Below are positions 56,199 to 64,000 of a stretch of 64,000 nucleotides of DNA, piece after piece. The position numbers were made by a program, and so were the translations under genes. The DNA is from Comamonas sp. lk (GTDB lineage: Bacteria; Pseudomonadota; Gammaproteobacteria; Burkholderiales; Burkholderiaceae_C), in the NCBI GenBank assembly GCA_945925985.1, contig CAMELV010000010.1:1-64000 (forward strand), in the 5' to 3' direction. Under the pieces are notes generated by a model. That model did no database searches. It saw only the letters and a list, made by a program, of their open reading frames with translations, and was not told where the DNA came from. Positions within the stretch are counted from its first letter, which is position 1. The number at the start of each line of letters is the position of its first letter.

Positions 56199-56648
56199 CT
56201 ATTTGCCGTTGATGGCCAGCAACTCCACCTCAAAGAGCAGGGTGGCATTGGGCGGAATCACGCCGCCTGCGCCGCGTTCGCCGTAGGCGATGGCCGGTGG
56301 GCAAGTCAGTTTGGCCTTGCCACCGACCTTCATACGCTGCACGCCCTCGGTCCAGCACTTGATTACGCCGCTTAAGGGGAATTCAATCGCCTCATTGCGT
56401 TTGTAGGAGCTGTCGAATTCTTTGCCATCCGGAAAGGTGCCGCGGTAATGCACCTTGACCTTGTCACTGGCGCCTGGGCTGGCGCCGGCGCCATCTTTAA
56501 GCGATAGAAAGACCAGACCCGAGGGTGTGACCACGGCACCGGCCTCTTTGGCGGCTGCAGCGGTGACGGCGTTTTGCGCCCAGGTGGCGGACAGGCTGGC
56601 CAGGGTCAGTCCAAGGACGACTGCGGCACGTTGCAAGGGATGGCTCAT
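56199..56648 (-). CDS. FKBP-type peptidyl-prolyl cis-trans isomerase, exported
   Basis: Signal peptide; VKVHYRGTFPDGKEFDSSYKRNEAIEFPLSGVIKCWTEGVQRMKVGGKAKLTCPPAIAYGERG. Confidence 0.93.
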   Translation of the reverse strand: MSHPLQRAAVVLGLTLASLSATWAQNAVTAAAAKEAGAVVTPSGLVFLSLKDGAGASPGASDKVKVHYRGTFPDGKEFDSSYKRNEAIEFPLSGVIKCWTEGVQRMKVGGKAKLTCPPAIAYGERGAGGVIPPNATLLFEVELLAINGK

Positions 56649-56766
56649 GGTGAGGTTTCCGGAAGTTGGTGGGCGGCTGCAATTGTCGCAGGCAATGCGC
56701 GCATTGAAGGCCCGCTAGTGTCCGAGTCCGATTAACATGGATGCCTAACTATTCAGGAGAACAGAG

Positions 56767-57750
56767 ATGCCAAATCGAACCCTAAGCCTTGTTCAGTCTG
56801 CGTTTATTGCTCTATTTATGATGGCGAACAGTGGATTGGCCTGGGCTCAGTCGGATTACCCCAGTAAGCCGGTCAAAGTGATCGTGGCCTTTCCGCCCGG
56901 CGGGACCAGTGATGTGATGGCCAGAATGCTGGCCGACGAACTCAGCAAGAGCCTCAAGCAGCCCTTTGTGGTTGAGAACATTGGTGGCGCTGGTGGCACC
57001 ATTGGCGTTGAGCGGGCCCTGAAATTGCCGGCTGACGGCTACACCCTGATTCAGACTGGCGTCGGCCAAAGTGCCGTGGCCCACGGGCTCGACCCTAATT
57101 TGCGCTACAACTCCATGAGCGACTTCATCCACCTGTCACAAGTACATTCGGGCCCCAATGTGCTGGTGGTGCACCCCGCCACACCGTACAAGACAGTCGC
57201 CGACGTGGTCGACTTCGCCAAGAAGAACCCCGGCAAGCTGGACTACGGCTTTACCCATGCGGCCTCTGGCCACATGGCCATGGAGCTGTTCAAGCAAACC
57301 GCCGGCGTTGAGCTCACTGGCATTCCCTACAAGGGCGGCGGCCCCATGCTGATCGACCTGCTGGCCGGTGTGATTCCCACCATGTTCATCAACCAGGATG
57401 CGGCGCTGGCCCACGTGCGCTCTGGCAAGATGCGGGCCATTGCGGTGAGCAGTGTGGCGCGCAACCCGCTCTACCCTGATGTGCCAACCATCGCTGAATC
57501 TGGCTACAAAGGTTTTGAGGCGCTGTCCTGGTCGGGCATGTCGGTGGCCAAGGGCACGCCGCAGGCGGTGGTGGACAAGCTCGAAGCGGCTATTACCCAG
57601 GCCATGCAGTCCGACACGATCCGCCAACGCATGAACTCGGTTGGTTTTGTCGTGCCGCCGCAGGGCAGCAAGTCCTACACCGCCTTCGTCAAGTCCGAAC
57701 TCGATACCTGGGTGCGGGTGATCAAGACCGCCGGCATCAAGCCGGAGTAG
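56767..57750 (+). CDS. Tripartite tricarboxylate transporter (Bug family) substrate-binding protein
   Basis: YPSKPVKVIVAFPPGGTSDVMARMLADELSKSL; VENIGGAGGTIGVERAL; SAEXGY-type GTPQAVVDKLEAAI. Confidence 0.93.
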   Translation: MPNRTLSLVQSAFIALFMMANSGLAWAQSDYPSKPVKVIVAFPPGGTSDVMARMLADELSKSLKQPFVVENIGGAGGTIGVERALKLPADGYTLIQTGVGQSAVAHGLDPNLRYNSMSDFIHLSQVHSGPNVLVVHPATPYKTVADVVDFAKKNPGKLDYGFTHAASGHMAMELFKQTAGVELTGIPYKGGGPMLIDLLAGVIPTMFINQDAALAHVRSGKMRAIAVSSVARNPLYPDVPTIAESGYKGFEALSWSGMSVAKGTPQAVVDKLEAAITQAMQSDTIRQRMNSVGFVVPPQGSKSYTAFVKSELDTWVRVIKTAGIKPE

Positions 57751-57928
57751 TCCGGATCGACTTCGACTCAGGCGGGGTATGCCAGCTAGTCAGACCTCGC
57801 CATGGCTTAACAATGGCCATGCCAAGGTGCCTTAGGCCAAAAGAAACTGGGACACAATCGAGCCCACTCGCCTCGCCGGATGGATGTCGGATGGGCGTTA
57901 TTCAAACTCCAGCACGAAAGATGGCCCA

Positions 57929-58786
57929 ATGGATTCCGCCACGGCACCCCTAATCACCCGCCTCGGTGGTACGACGGCAACCTTTGGCAGGCGCTTGCCT
58001 GAAAAACTCCAAGCGATGAAACAGGCTGGGTTTGTGGCTACCGAGTTCTTTCCCCGCGACCTGTTTGAAGATCCTCGTGGCCCCGACTACTGCGTTGACA
58101 TGGTCAGGGACAGTGGGCTTGCAATTTCTGCTTATCAGGCCTTGCGGGACTATGAGGGTATGCCGGTCAAACAGCGTGACCATGTGTTGGGCATCGCTGA
58201 ACAGATGATGGATCAGATGGCTTGGCTGGGCGCAGAATTACTGGTGCTGTGTGCCAACATCCACCCTGAAGCCAGTCCCGATCGGGCGCGTTGTGTGGCT
58301 GACTTGCTGCGTTTAGCCCAGCTGGCGCAGTCGCGCGGCATGCGCATTGCCTACGAGCCGATTGGCTGGGCTCGTTGGTTCTCTGACTACCGGGAGGCCT
58401 GGCGCCTGGTGCAGGAGGTTAACCATCCCTGCATGGGCTTGGCCTTGGACAGCTTGCATGTGGCCGCACACGGCCTGCCGCTCGATGGCCTTGACGCCAT
58501 CGACCCGGACAAAGTCTTTCTGGTGCAGCTCTGCGATTGGCCGCAGACCCGCTTGCCGCCGTTCGAAATTGCTCGCCATTACCGGCTATTTCCGGGCGAG
58601 GGTGTGGGACCCATCAAAGCCTTTTTTGACTACTTCCAGCGGATGGGCTACCGCGGTGTGTATTCGGTGGAGATCATGAATGACCACTACCAGCAAGATG
58701 ACCCACTGGCAGTAGCTCGCCGTGCAGTCAGTGCCACACTGGGTCTGACCGCAACTGAGTCGTCACTTACCGAGCGAGCGAATTGA
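57929..58786 (+). CDS. Sugar phosphate isomerase/epimerase (TIM-barrel, xylose isomerase-like)
   Basis: MDSATAPLITRLGGTTATFGRRLPEKLQAMKQAGFVATEFF; GYRGVYSVEIMNDHY; track start 57884 also possible. Confidence 0.87.
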   Translation: MDSATAPLITRLGGTTATFGRRLPEKLQAMKQAGFVATEFFPRDLFEDPRGPDYCVDMVRDSGLAISAYQALRDYEGMPVKQRDHVLGIAEQMMDQMAWLGAELLVLCANIHPEASPDRARCVADLLRLAQLAQSRGMRIAYEPIGWARWFSDYREAWRLVQEVNHPCMGLALDSLHVAAHGLPLDGLDAIDPDKVFLVQLCDWPQTRLPPFEIARHYRLFPGEGVGPIKAFFDYFQRMGYRGVYSVEIMNDHYQQDDPLAVARRAVSATLGLTATESSLTERAN

Positions 58787-59525
58787 ACAGCTCCGGGTCG
58801 CTGGCCCGAAGTCGGCGGTAGTTGGCCAGCCACATCTGCTCCCGGAATCCATATTTGTAGTAGGCGTCTCGGTAGGCCAGGGCGGTGCTGGCCGCCATGG
58901 GCTGACCCCCTGACCCCAAGGCCGCCAGTTGGTACTCGCAGGCCAGGTTGAACACCATGGTTTCGACCGTGGTGTGTTCCAGGTTCGCACCCACGTGCAC
59001 CGAGCCATGGTGTGGCATCAGGGCCACCTTGTTCATGCCTAAGGCGGACGCGATGGCTGCCCCTTCCTGATCGGGCGTCAAACTTGGATCGTCGACAAAC
59101 TCTGTCACCAAGTCTGCAAACATGGCGCCGTAAACATAGAAAACACCGAATTTTTGGCGCGTCGTTGCGAAGGTGGCGATGGTCTTTGCGTGGGTGTGGA
59201 TCACGCAATTCACGTCCGGCCTGGCCATCATCACTGACGCATGGAAGTTGATTCCGGGTGAGGCCGGCAAGCTACCAGGCTCCAGAACGGTCAAGTCGAA
59301 ACCGACTTTGGACACATGCTCGGGCAGGGTTTCGTCAAAGTACTGAAATGGCGTGACCCAAAACGCCTCCTCCCCAGGAACCCGCAGACTCACGTGCCCA
59401 CCAACCTGGCTGTCAAGCCCTGCCCGGTACAGCATCCTTCGCGCCGCCGCAATCTGAAAGTGTGGCGAGCCCTCATCATGGCCGTTGGATTGGTCCGTGC
59501 AGAGGGGCTTTTTTTGCAGGGTCAT
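58767..59525 (-). CDS. Class II aldolase/adducin family protein
   Basis: 252 aa; GGHVSLRVPGEEAFWVTPF; CVIHTHAKTIATFA; HHGSVHVGANLEHTTVETMVFNLA. Confidence 0.9.
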   Translation of the reverse strand: MTLQKKPLCTDQSNGHDEGSPHFQIAAARRMLYRAGLDSQVGGHVSLRVPGEEAFWVTPFQYFDETLPEHVSKVGFDLTVLEPGSLPASPGINFHASVMMARPDVNCVIHTHAKTIATFATTRQKFGVFYVYGAMFADLVTEFVDDPSLTPDQEGAAIASALGMNKVALMPHHGSVHVGANLEHTTVETMVFNLACEYQLAALGSGGQPMAASTALAYRDAYYKYGFREQMWLANYRRLRASDPELFNSLAR

Positions 59526-60778
59526 GCCAACTCTTCAGGGTGCAATATCACAGGGAGTCTGGGTGGGGAGTGAAAAATGAAACCCTCGCCTACCGGCAAA
59601 TTGCCCACGGGCTCGATACGCGCCACCCGATCAAGAAACTCGGTCAGGGCGTGGGCCATCTCCACTTTGGCCAGGCGTGAGCCGACGCAATGGTGCGTGC
59701 CGTCGCCAAAGCTGAGGATGTCGCCACCCGCAGTGAACTGGCGTTCGCTGGACCCCATGAAGCGGTTGTGGTCAAAATGCGTCGGATTAGCGAAGTGGTT
59801 TTCATCATGGTTGCCCGACACACTCAATGCCACTGCTTTTTCGCCGGCCTTGATCTTGACTCCGGCAATTTCAAGGTCTTGCAATGCGGTGCGTACATTG
59901 GCACTGACCGGCGGAAAGACTCTGAGTGCCTCGGCACAAAACGCTGACAGCGCCTCAGGGTCGGTGTAATTGGCTTTTAGCCACGCCCACTCTTCGGCAT
60001 CGAGTGCGACGTGCCGCAAGACACTGGTCAGCACACGCTCGGTGGTTTCTACCCCGGCGGCCAGCAAAAAAATGATGTTGGAGACGATTTCTTCGTGCGG
60101 TATCGGCTCGCCATCGTAGTCGGCCATGACCAGATCGGACAACAGGTCATTGCCAGGCTTGAGGCGTCGCGCCTCGATGATCGGCTCCAGAAACGCGCGC
60201 ACCTCTTCCCGCGCCCGGAACGCAGCATCGCGTGCGCCAGGGTTGGTGATGCTGGAAGACCCACCGGCCACGATGGTGCGGTACCAGTCGCGAAAGCGTG
60301 CTGCATCTGGCAAATCGGTCAGTGCTGTGATGGCCAGGAGCGGTACCCAGGTCGCATAGCGTTCACGCAGGTCCATAGGTTCGCCCATCACCAGGCTGGT
60401 TGCCTGGCTCTTCGCAATCTGCAGCACCACCTCGCTGAGCCTTTCGCGCATGGCGCGCTGGGTCCTCATCTCACGGGCGACGATGCCCACCTTCTTGCTG
60501 TGTTCACGGCCGCTCATCTGCATGAAGGAGCGACCAAAAGGTGATGCACCGGCGCCCTGTTGTGGCGGCTGAAACAGACTGTCGTTGGACAGCACCGTCT
60601 TGACGTCCTCATAACGCGTCATCACCCAGGCGTCGAGTCGACTACTGTGGAAAATCGGCACGTGGCGTCGCAAGCGCGCAAACAGATCGTGGCGATCCAC
60701 CTCTGGGCTGCCTTCCACCATTGCGGTGAATTCGGCGATCAAAGACTCTCTCGTTGCTTGCGGTGTGCTCATGGACAA
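59522..60778 (-). CDS. Cytochrome P450
   Basis: 418 aa; I-helix LLAAGVETTERVL, ExxR EALRVFPP, heme motif FGDGTHHCVGSRLAK. Confidence 0.93.
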   Translation of the reverse strand: MSMSTPQATRESLIAEFTAMVEGSPEVDRHDLFARLRRHVPIFHSSRLDAWVMTRYEDVKTVLSNDSLFQPPQQGAGASPFGRSFMQMSGREHSKKVGIVAREMRTQRAMRERLSEVVLQIAKSQATSLVMGEPMDLRERYATWVPLLAITALTDLPDAARFRDWYRTIVAGGSSSITNPGARDAAFRAREEVRAFLEPIIEARRLKPGNDLLSDLVMADYDGEPIPHEEIVSNIIFLLAAGVETTERVLTSVLRHVALDAEEWAWLKANYTDPEALSAFCAEALRVFPPVSANVRTALQDLEIAGVKIKAGEKAVALSVSGNHDENHFANPTHFDHNRFMGSSERQFTAGGDILSFGDGTHHCVGSRLAKVEMAHALTEFLDRVARIEPVGNLPVGEGFIFHSPPRLPVILHPEELA

Positions 60779-60805
60779 ATCCTGATGGTTAAAAAGTAGC
60801 CCTGC

Positions 60806-61522
60806 TCAGGCCGTTGTCATGTGGCCGAGGTAGTGCGCGATGACCTTTTCATCGTTGATCAAGTCCGCACTGTTGCCCTGAAACGCCAGCTCGCCATGTT
60901 CTAGGAGGTAAGCGCGTTGGGTCGCCTGCAGCGCTCGGTGCGCGTTCTGTTCTACCAGCAGGATGGTCAGGCCAGAGCCATTCAGCCTGCGCAAGGCCTC
61001 AAACACCTGGTCGGTGATGATTGGTGACAGTCCAAGGCTGGGCTCGTCGAGCAACAACAGGCGCGGGCCACCCATCAAGGCGCGGCCAATCGCCAGCATT
61101 TGCTGCTGTCCGCCGGATAGCGTGCCACCCTTCTGAGTGCGGCGATCTTCAAGAATGGGGAACAGCTGATAGACGTCCTTCAAGCCATAGTCCGAAGTCC
61201 TTGAGCCTCGCGCCAGTTCTCCCAGCAGCAGGTTTTCTTCGACTGTCAGCTCCACCAGAATCTGCCGCCCTTCGGGCACCTGTAGCAAGCCTTCGCGCGC
61301 CACGCGATGGGGTTTCATCCCGGTGATATTGTGGCCCTCAAAATGAACCGTCCCGCGTCGGGCGCGAACGGTTCCCGACAGGCAATTGAGCAAGGTCGAC
61401 TTGCCGGCGCCGTTGGCACCAATCAACGCCACCATCTCCCCGGCTTCAATATGCAGACTGACGCCACGCAGCGCCTCGATGCCGGAATATGCGGCCGCCA
61501 GGTCCTTGACTTCAAGCATCAT
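60806..61522 (-). CDS. Branched-chain-type ABC transporter ATP-binding protein (LivF-like)
   Basis: MMLEVKDLAAAYSGIEALRGVSL; GANGAGKSTLLNCLSG; LSGGQQQMLAIGRALMGGP. Confidence 0.92.
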   Translation of the reverse strand: MMLEVKDLAAAYSGIEALRGVSLHIEAGEMVALIGANGAGKSTLLNCLSGTVRARRGTVHFEGHNITGMKPHRVAREGLLQVPEGRQILVELTVEENLLLGELARGSRTSDYGLKDVYQLFPILEDRRTQKGGTLSGGQQQMLAIGRALMGGPRLLLLDEPSLGLSPIITDQVFEALRRLNGSGLTILLVEQNAHRALQATQRAYLLEHGELAFQGNSADLINDEKVIAHYLGHMTTA

Positions 61523-62280
61523 TTTTTTCCACCCAGATAAGCTGCAATCACCGCCGGGTCGTGCATGACTTCCTGCGGAGTCCCCTGTGCGATCATGGCC
61601 CCTGAATCCAGCACGTAGACCTTTTGGCACAATTGGTTAACGAAACGGATGTTGTGTTCGATCAACAGCAGGCCAATGCCGCTGGCCGCTAATTCATTGA
61701 AGACTGTGCCAAGCTCGGCCGCCTCGACGTCATTCATGCCTGCGACCGGCTCATCCAGCAACAGGATTTGGGGGTCCGTCGCCACCGCACGCATCATCTC
61801 GACCCGGCGCTGGTGCCCATAGGCCAGACCCCCGGCTGGATGATCGGCAAAACGCGTCATGCCAAAGCGCTCCAGCAATTGCCAGCCGCGCTCAAACAAC
61901 TTCGGCGACTCACGCAAGGATGACGGTAACCCGAGCAGTTGGGCAAATAGCGATGACTTGACGTGCACGTGAAAGCCAATCACCACATTCTCAAGCACCG
62001 TCGCCTCGGGCAATAAGCGAATGTTCTGGAAGGTGCGCGACACGCCGGCAAAGGCGACCTCATGGGCTTCGGCCGTGGTGATATCGCGGTCACCCAGCCG
62101 GATGTTGCCGGTTGTCAACTTCAGCAACCCGGTGATCATGTTGACCACTGTCGTCTTGCCAGCGCCATTTGGCCCGATTAGACCGGTGATCCGGCCTGAA
62201 GGCACTTCAAGGTTGACGTCTGAAACCGCCAATAGGCCGCCGAAGCGTTTGGACACATTGTTAAGAACCAGTGCTGCCAT
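61519..62280 (-). CDS. Branched-chain-type ABC transporter ATP-binding protein (LivG-like)
   Basis: MAALVLNNVSKRFGGLLAVSDVNLEV; GPNGAGKTTVVNMITG; start reset from 62361. Confidence 0.92.
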   Translation of the reverse strand: MAALVLNNVSKRFGGLLAVSDVNLEVPSGRITGLIGPNGAGKTTVVNMITGLLKLTTGNIRLGDRDITTAEAHEVAFAGVSRTFQNIRLLPEATVLENVVIGFHVHVKSSLFAQLLGLPSSLRESPKLFERGWQLLERFGMTRFADHPAGGLAYGHQRRVEMMRAVATDPQILLLDEPVAGMNDVEAAELGTVFNELAASGIGLLLIEHNIRFVNQLCQKVYVLDSGAMIAQGTPQEVMHDPAVIAAYLGGKK

Positions 62281-63154
62281 GGCCGCCCTCCTTGAAAGTC
62301 TTGTCGCGGGCTGCGGCACGCCGTTTACGAAGATAAAGCACGAGCCCGTCAAACACACCATGGGGCATGAAGGCGACCATCACCATCATCAACGCACCCT
62401 GAAAAAACTGACGGTTGTCGGCCAGTGGGCGCGCCAGCTCAGGCAGCACCGACATGATGGCAGCGCCTATGATCGGCCCGGTCACAGTACCCCGGCCCCC
62501 GAGAATGATGTAGGTCAGAGCCGCCACCAGAAAGGCAAAGCCAAACATTTCCGGCTCGATGCTGTAGGTGTAAAGGCTTTGCATGCCGCCAAAAAATCCG
62601 GCCAGCGCCCCGCTTAGCACAAAGGCGATCATGTGGTACTTCCGGATAGAAATGCCGAGTGTTGCCCCTACCGTCTCGTCTTGTCGCAAGGCATCGAATG
62701 CACGCCCGATGGACGAGCGGCTGATCACGTACATGAAATAGATGGTCACAGCCACTGCCAGCAGCAGGTGCCAGGTTTGCACCAGTTTAGGGATGTTGTT
62801 GAACCCCTGTGGGCCGCCAGTCAAGTCATCAAAATACAAGCACAAGGAGACTACGATTTGAACGAACGCCAGCGTCGCGATGGCTTGAAAGACACCGCGT
62901 AGGCGCGCCAGCGGAATCGACAGCAGAAAACCGCCGACGCAGCCGATGACTACCGCGAGCAACAGTGCTAAAAGCGGATGAACCCCCTGGTTTTTGACCA
63001 AAATCCCAACCGCATACGCCCCGATACAAGCAAACCCTGCCGAGCCGATGGAGAAAACTCCGGCACGCAACACCATTTGTTGGCTGTAGGCAAACCCGAC
63101 TGCCAACAGAAAATAGTCGAACAGGGGCTGATAGGTATAAATTAAATTCATCAT
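62261..63154 (-). CDS. Branched-chain-type ABC transporter permease (LivM-like)
   Basis: 297 aa; FSIGSAGFACIGAYAVGILV; adjacent to LivG/LivH. Confidence 0.9.
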   Translation of the reverse strand: MMNLIYTYQPLFDYFLLAVGFAYSQQMVLRAGVFSIGSAGFACIGAYAVGILVKNQGVHPLLALLLAVVIGCVGGFLLSIPLARLRGVFQAIATLAFVQIVVSLCLYFDDLTGGPQGFNNIPKLVQTWHLLLAVAVTIYFMYVISRSSIGRAFDALRQDETVGATLGISIRKYHMIAFVLSGALAGFFGGMQSLYTYSIEPEMFGFAFLVAALTYIILGGRGTVTGPIIGAAIMSVLPELARPLADNRQFFQGALMMVMVAFMPHGVFDGLVLYLRKRRAAARDKTFKEGGHGSTGS

Positions 63155-64000
63155 CGCCGCGCTACTCCCACTTGCACACCCTCACTACCGAACAGCCCAC
63201 TCGGCTTCACCAATAGCACCACGAACAACAAGCCGTAGATGATCGTGTCGGTCAGGGCACTGGGCAGGTAGGCCACTGCCAGGTTCTGGAAAATACCCAA
63301 GAGCATGCCTGCAACAACAGCGCCATGCACACTGCCAAGTCCGCCAAGCACGACCACAACGAAGGCCTTCAGCAAGTAAGGCTCGCCCATGTAGAAATGA
63401 ATTGAGTTGAAGGACAGCCCGATCAGGATGCCCGCCACACCGGCCAGCGCACCGGAGATAAAAAAGGTCTGAAAGTACACCAGCGCCGGGTTAACCCCGA
63501 GCAGCGATGCGACCCGCTCATTGCCGCTGACAGCGCGAATCTGTCGACCAAACGTGGTCTTGTAGAGATACAGCATCATCAAGGCCAGGAGCACCACCAC
63601 CACCAGCAGGATGATGATCTGCAAGAAAGAAAACCGCACTGGCCCCAGCTCGTAGAAAGCCACCGGGAAGGTCTCAAACGGGAACCGCAGTACTTTGGTA
63701 TTGGACAGGCGCTGCGCGACACTCATCAGGCAGAGGTTGGCCCCAATCGATGAAATCAGGGCAGTAAATTCGATTTGTCCACTGCCACGGATGGTGGCAA
63801 AGGCCGTCAACTCCACAATGTAGGACACCAATCCCGCCCCAATCATGGCCAGCACTAAGGCCAGCCACAGCGGCAATCCGTTCAACACCGCAAAGTAGCC
63901 GATGAAGGCCCCGGACATGAAGACGCCGGCATGCGCAAGATTGAGAATCTTGAAGGTGCCGAATATCAAGGTAAATCCGAGTGCAAACAGCGAGTACACC
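63151..64000 (-). CDS. Branched-chain-type ABC transporter permease (LivH-like), 5' end truncated by window edge
   Basis: MYSLFALGFTLIFGTFKILNLAHAGVFMSGAF matches the LivH core; residues usually preceding this motif lie outside the window. Confidence 0.88.
   Translation of the reverse strand, partial: VYSLFALGFTLIFGTFKILNLAHAGVFMSGAFIGYFAVLNGLPLWLALVLAMIGAGLVSYIVELTAFATIRGSGQIEFTALISSIGANLCLMSVAQRLSNTKVLRFPFETFPVAFYELGPVRFSFLQIIILLVVVVLLALMMLYLYKTTFGRQIRAVSGNERVASLLGVNPALVYFQTFFISGALAGVAGILIGLSFNSIHFYMGEPYLLKAFVVVVLGGLGSVHGAVVAGMLLGIFQNLAVAYLPSALTDTIIYGLLFVVLLVKPSGLFGSEGVQVGVARR

Overview
A 64-kb, GC-rich chromosomal window from a betaproteobacterium. Gene content, gene order style and a dispersed repeat family suggest Comamonadaceae (Rhodoferax/Polaromonas-like); this is inference, no database was searched. 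About 52 CDSs are supportable and most are metabolic or transport genes. The left edge (1-129) is the terminus of an IS21-family element. The first half is mostly ordinary: SulP-STAS-cNMP transporter, molybdopterin oxidoreductase, M20 amidohydrolase, coaX, persulfide dioxygenase-rhodanese, TRAP transporter, icmF, dbpA, gshA, amn and an ABC-2 exporter. An IlvD/Edd dehydratase diverges from a TRAP operon ending in an MR/MLE enolase-superfamily gene. The most interesting region is 31.2-52.5 kb on the minus strand. There a Liv-type ABC transporter plus acyl-CoA ligase operon sits downstream of a ~14-kb near-gapless operon encoding two carotenoid-cleavage-oxygenase paralogs, an orphan PaaN-type aldehyde dehydrogenase, two thiolases, two further CoA/hydrolase enzymes, an SDR, a DUF1295 (steroid-reductase-like) protein, a flavin oxidoreductase, a lipocalin-like protein and a tandem-HxlR regulator with two CGH...CxxC motifs. 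I propose this as an uncharacterised oxidative-cleavage and CoA-dependent catabolic system for an isoprenoid or phenylpropanoid-like substrate. Other points of interest are a translationally coupled metallophosphoesterase / Ser-Thr kinase-UspA fusion followed by SrkA, a 26-bp near-perfect palindrome upstream of icmF, intrinsic terminators placed after TRAP binding-protein genes, and four copies of a dispersed repeat, two of them inside coding sequences (icmF, srkA). A P450/class II aldolase/Liv cluster runs off the right edge. No tRNA, rRNA or CRISPR was recognised.
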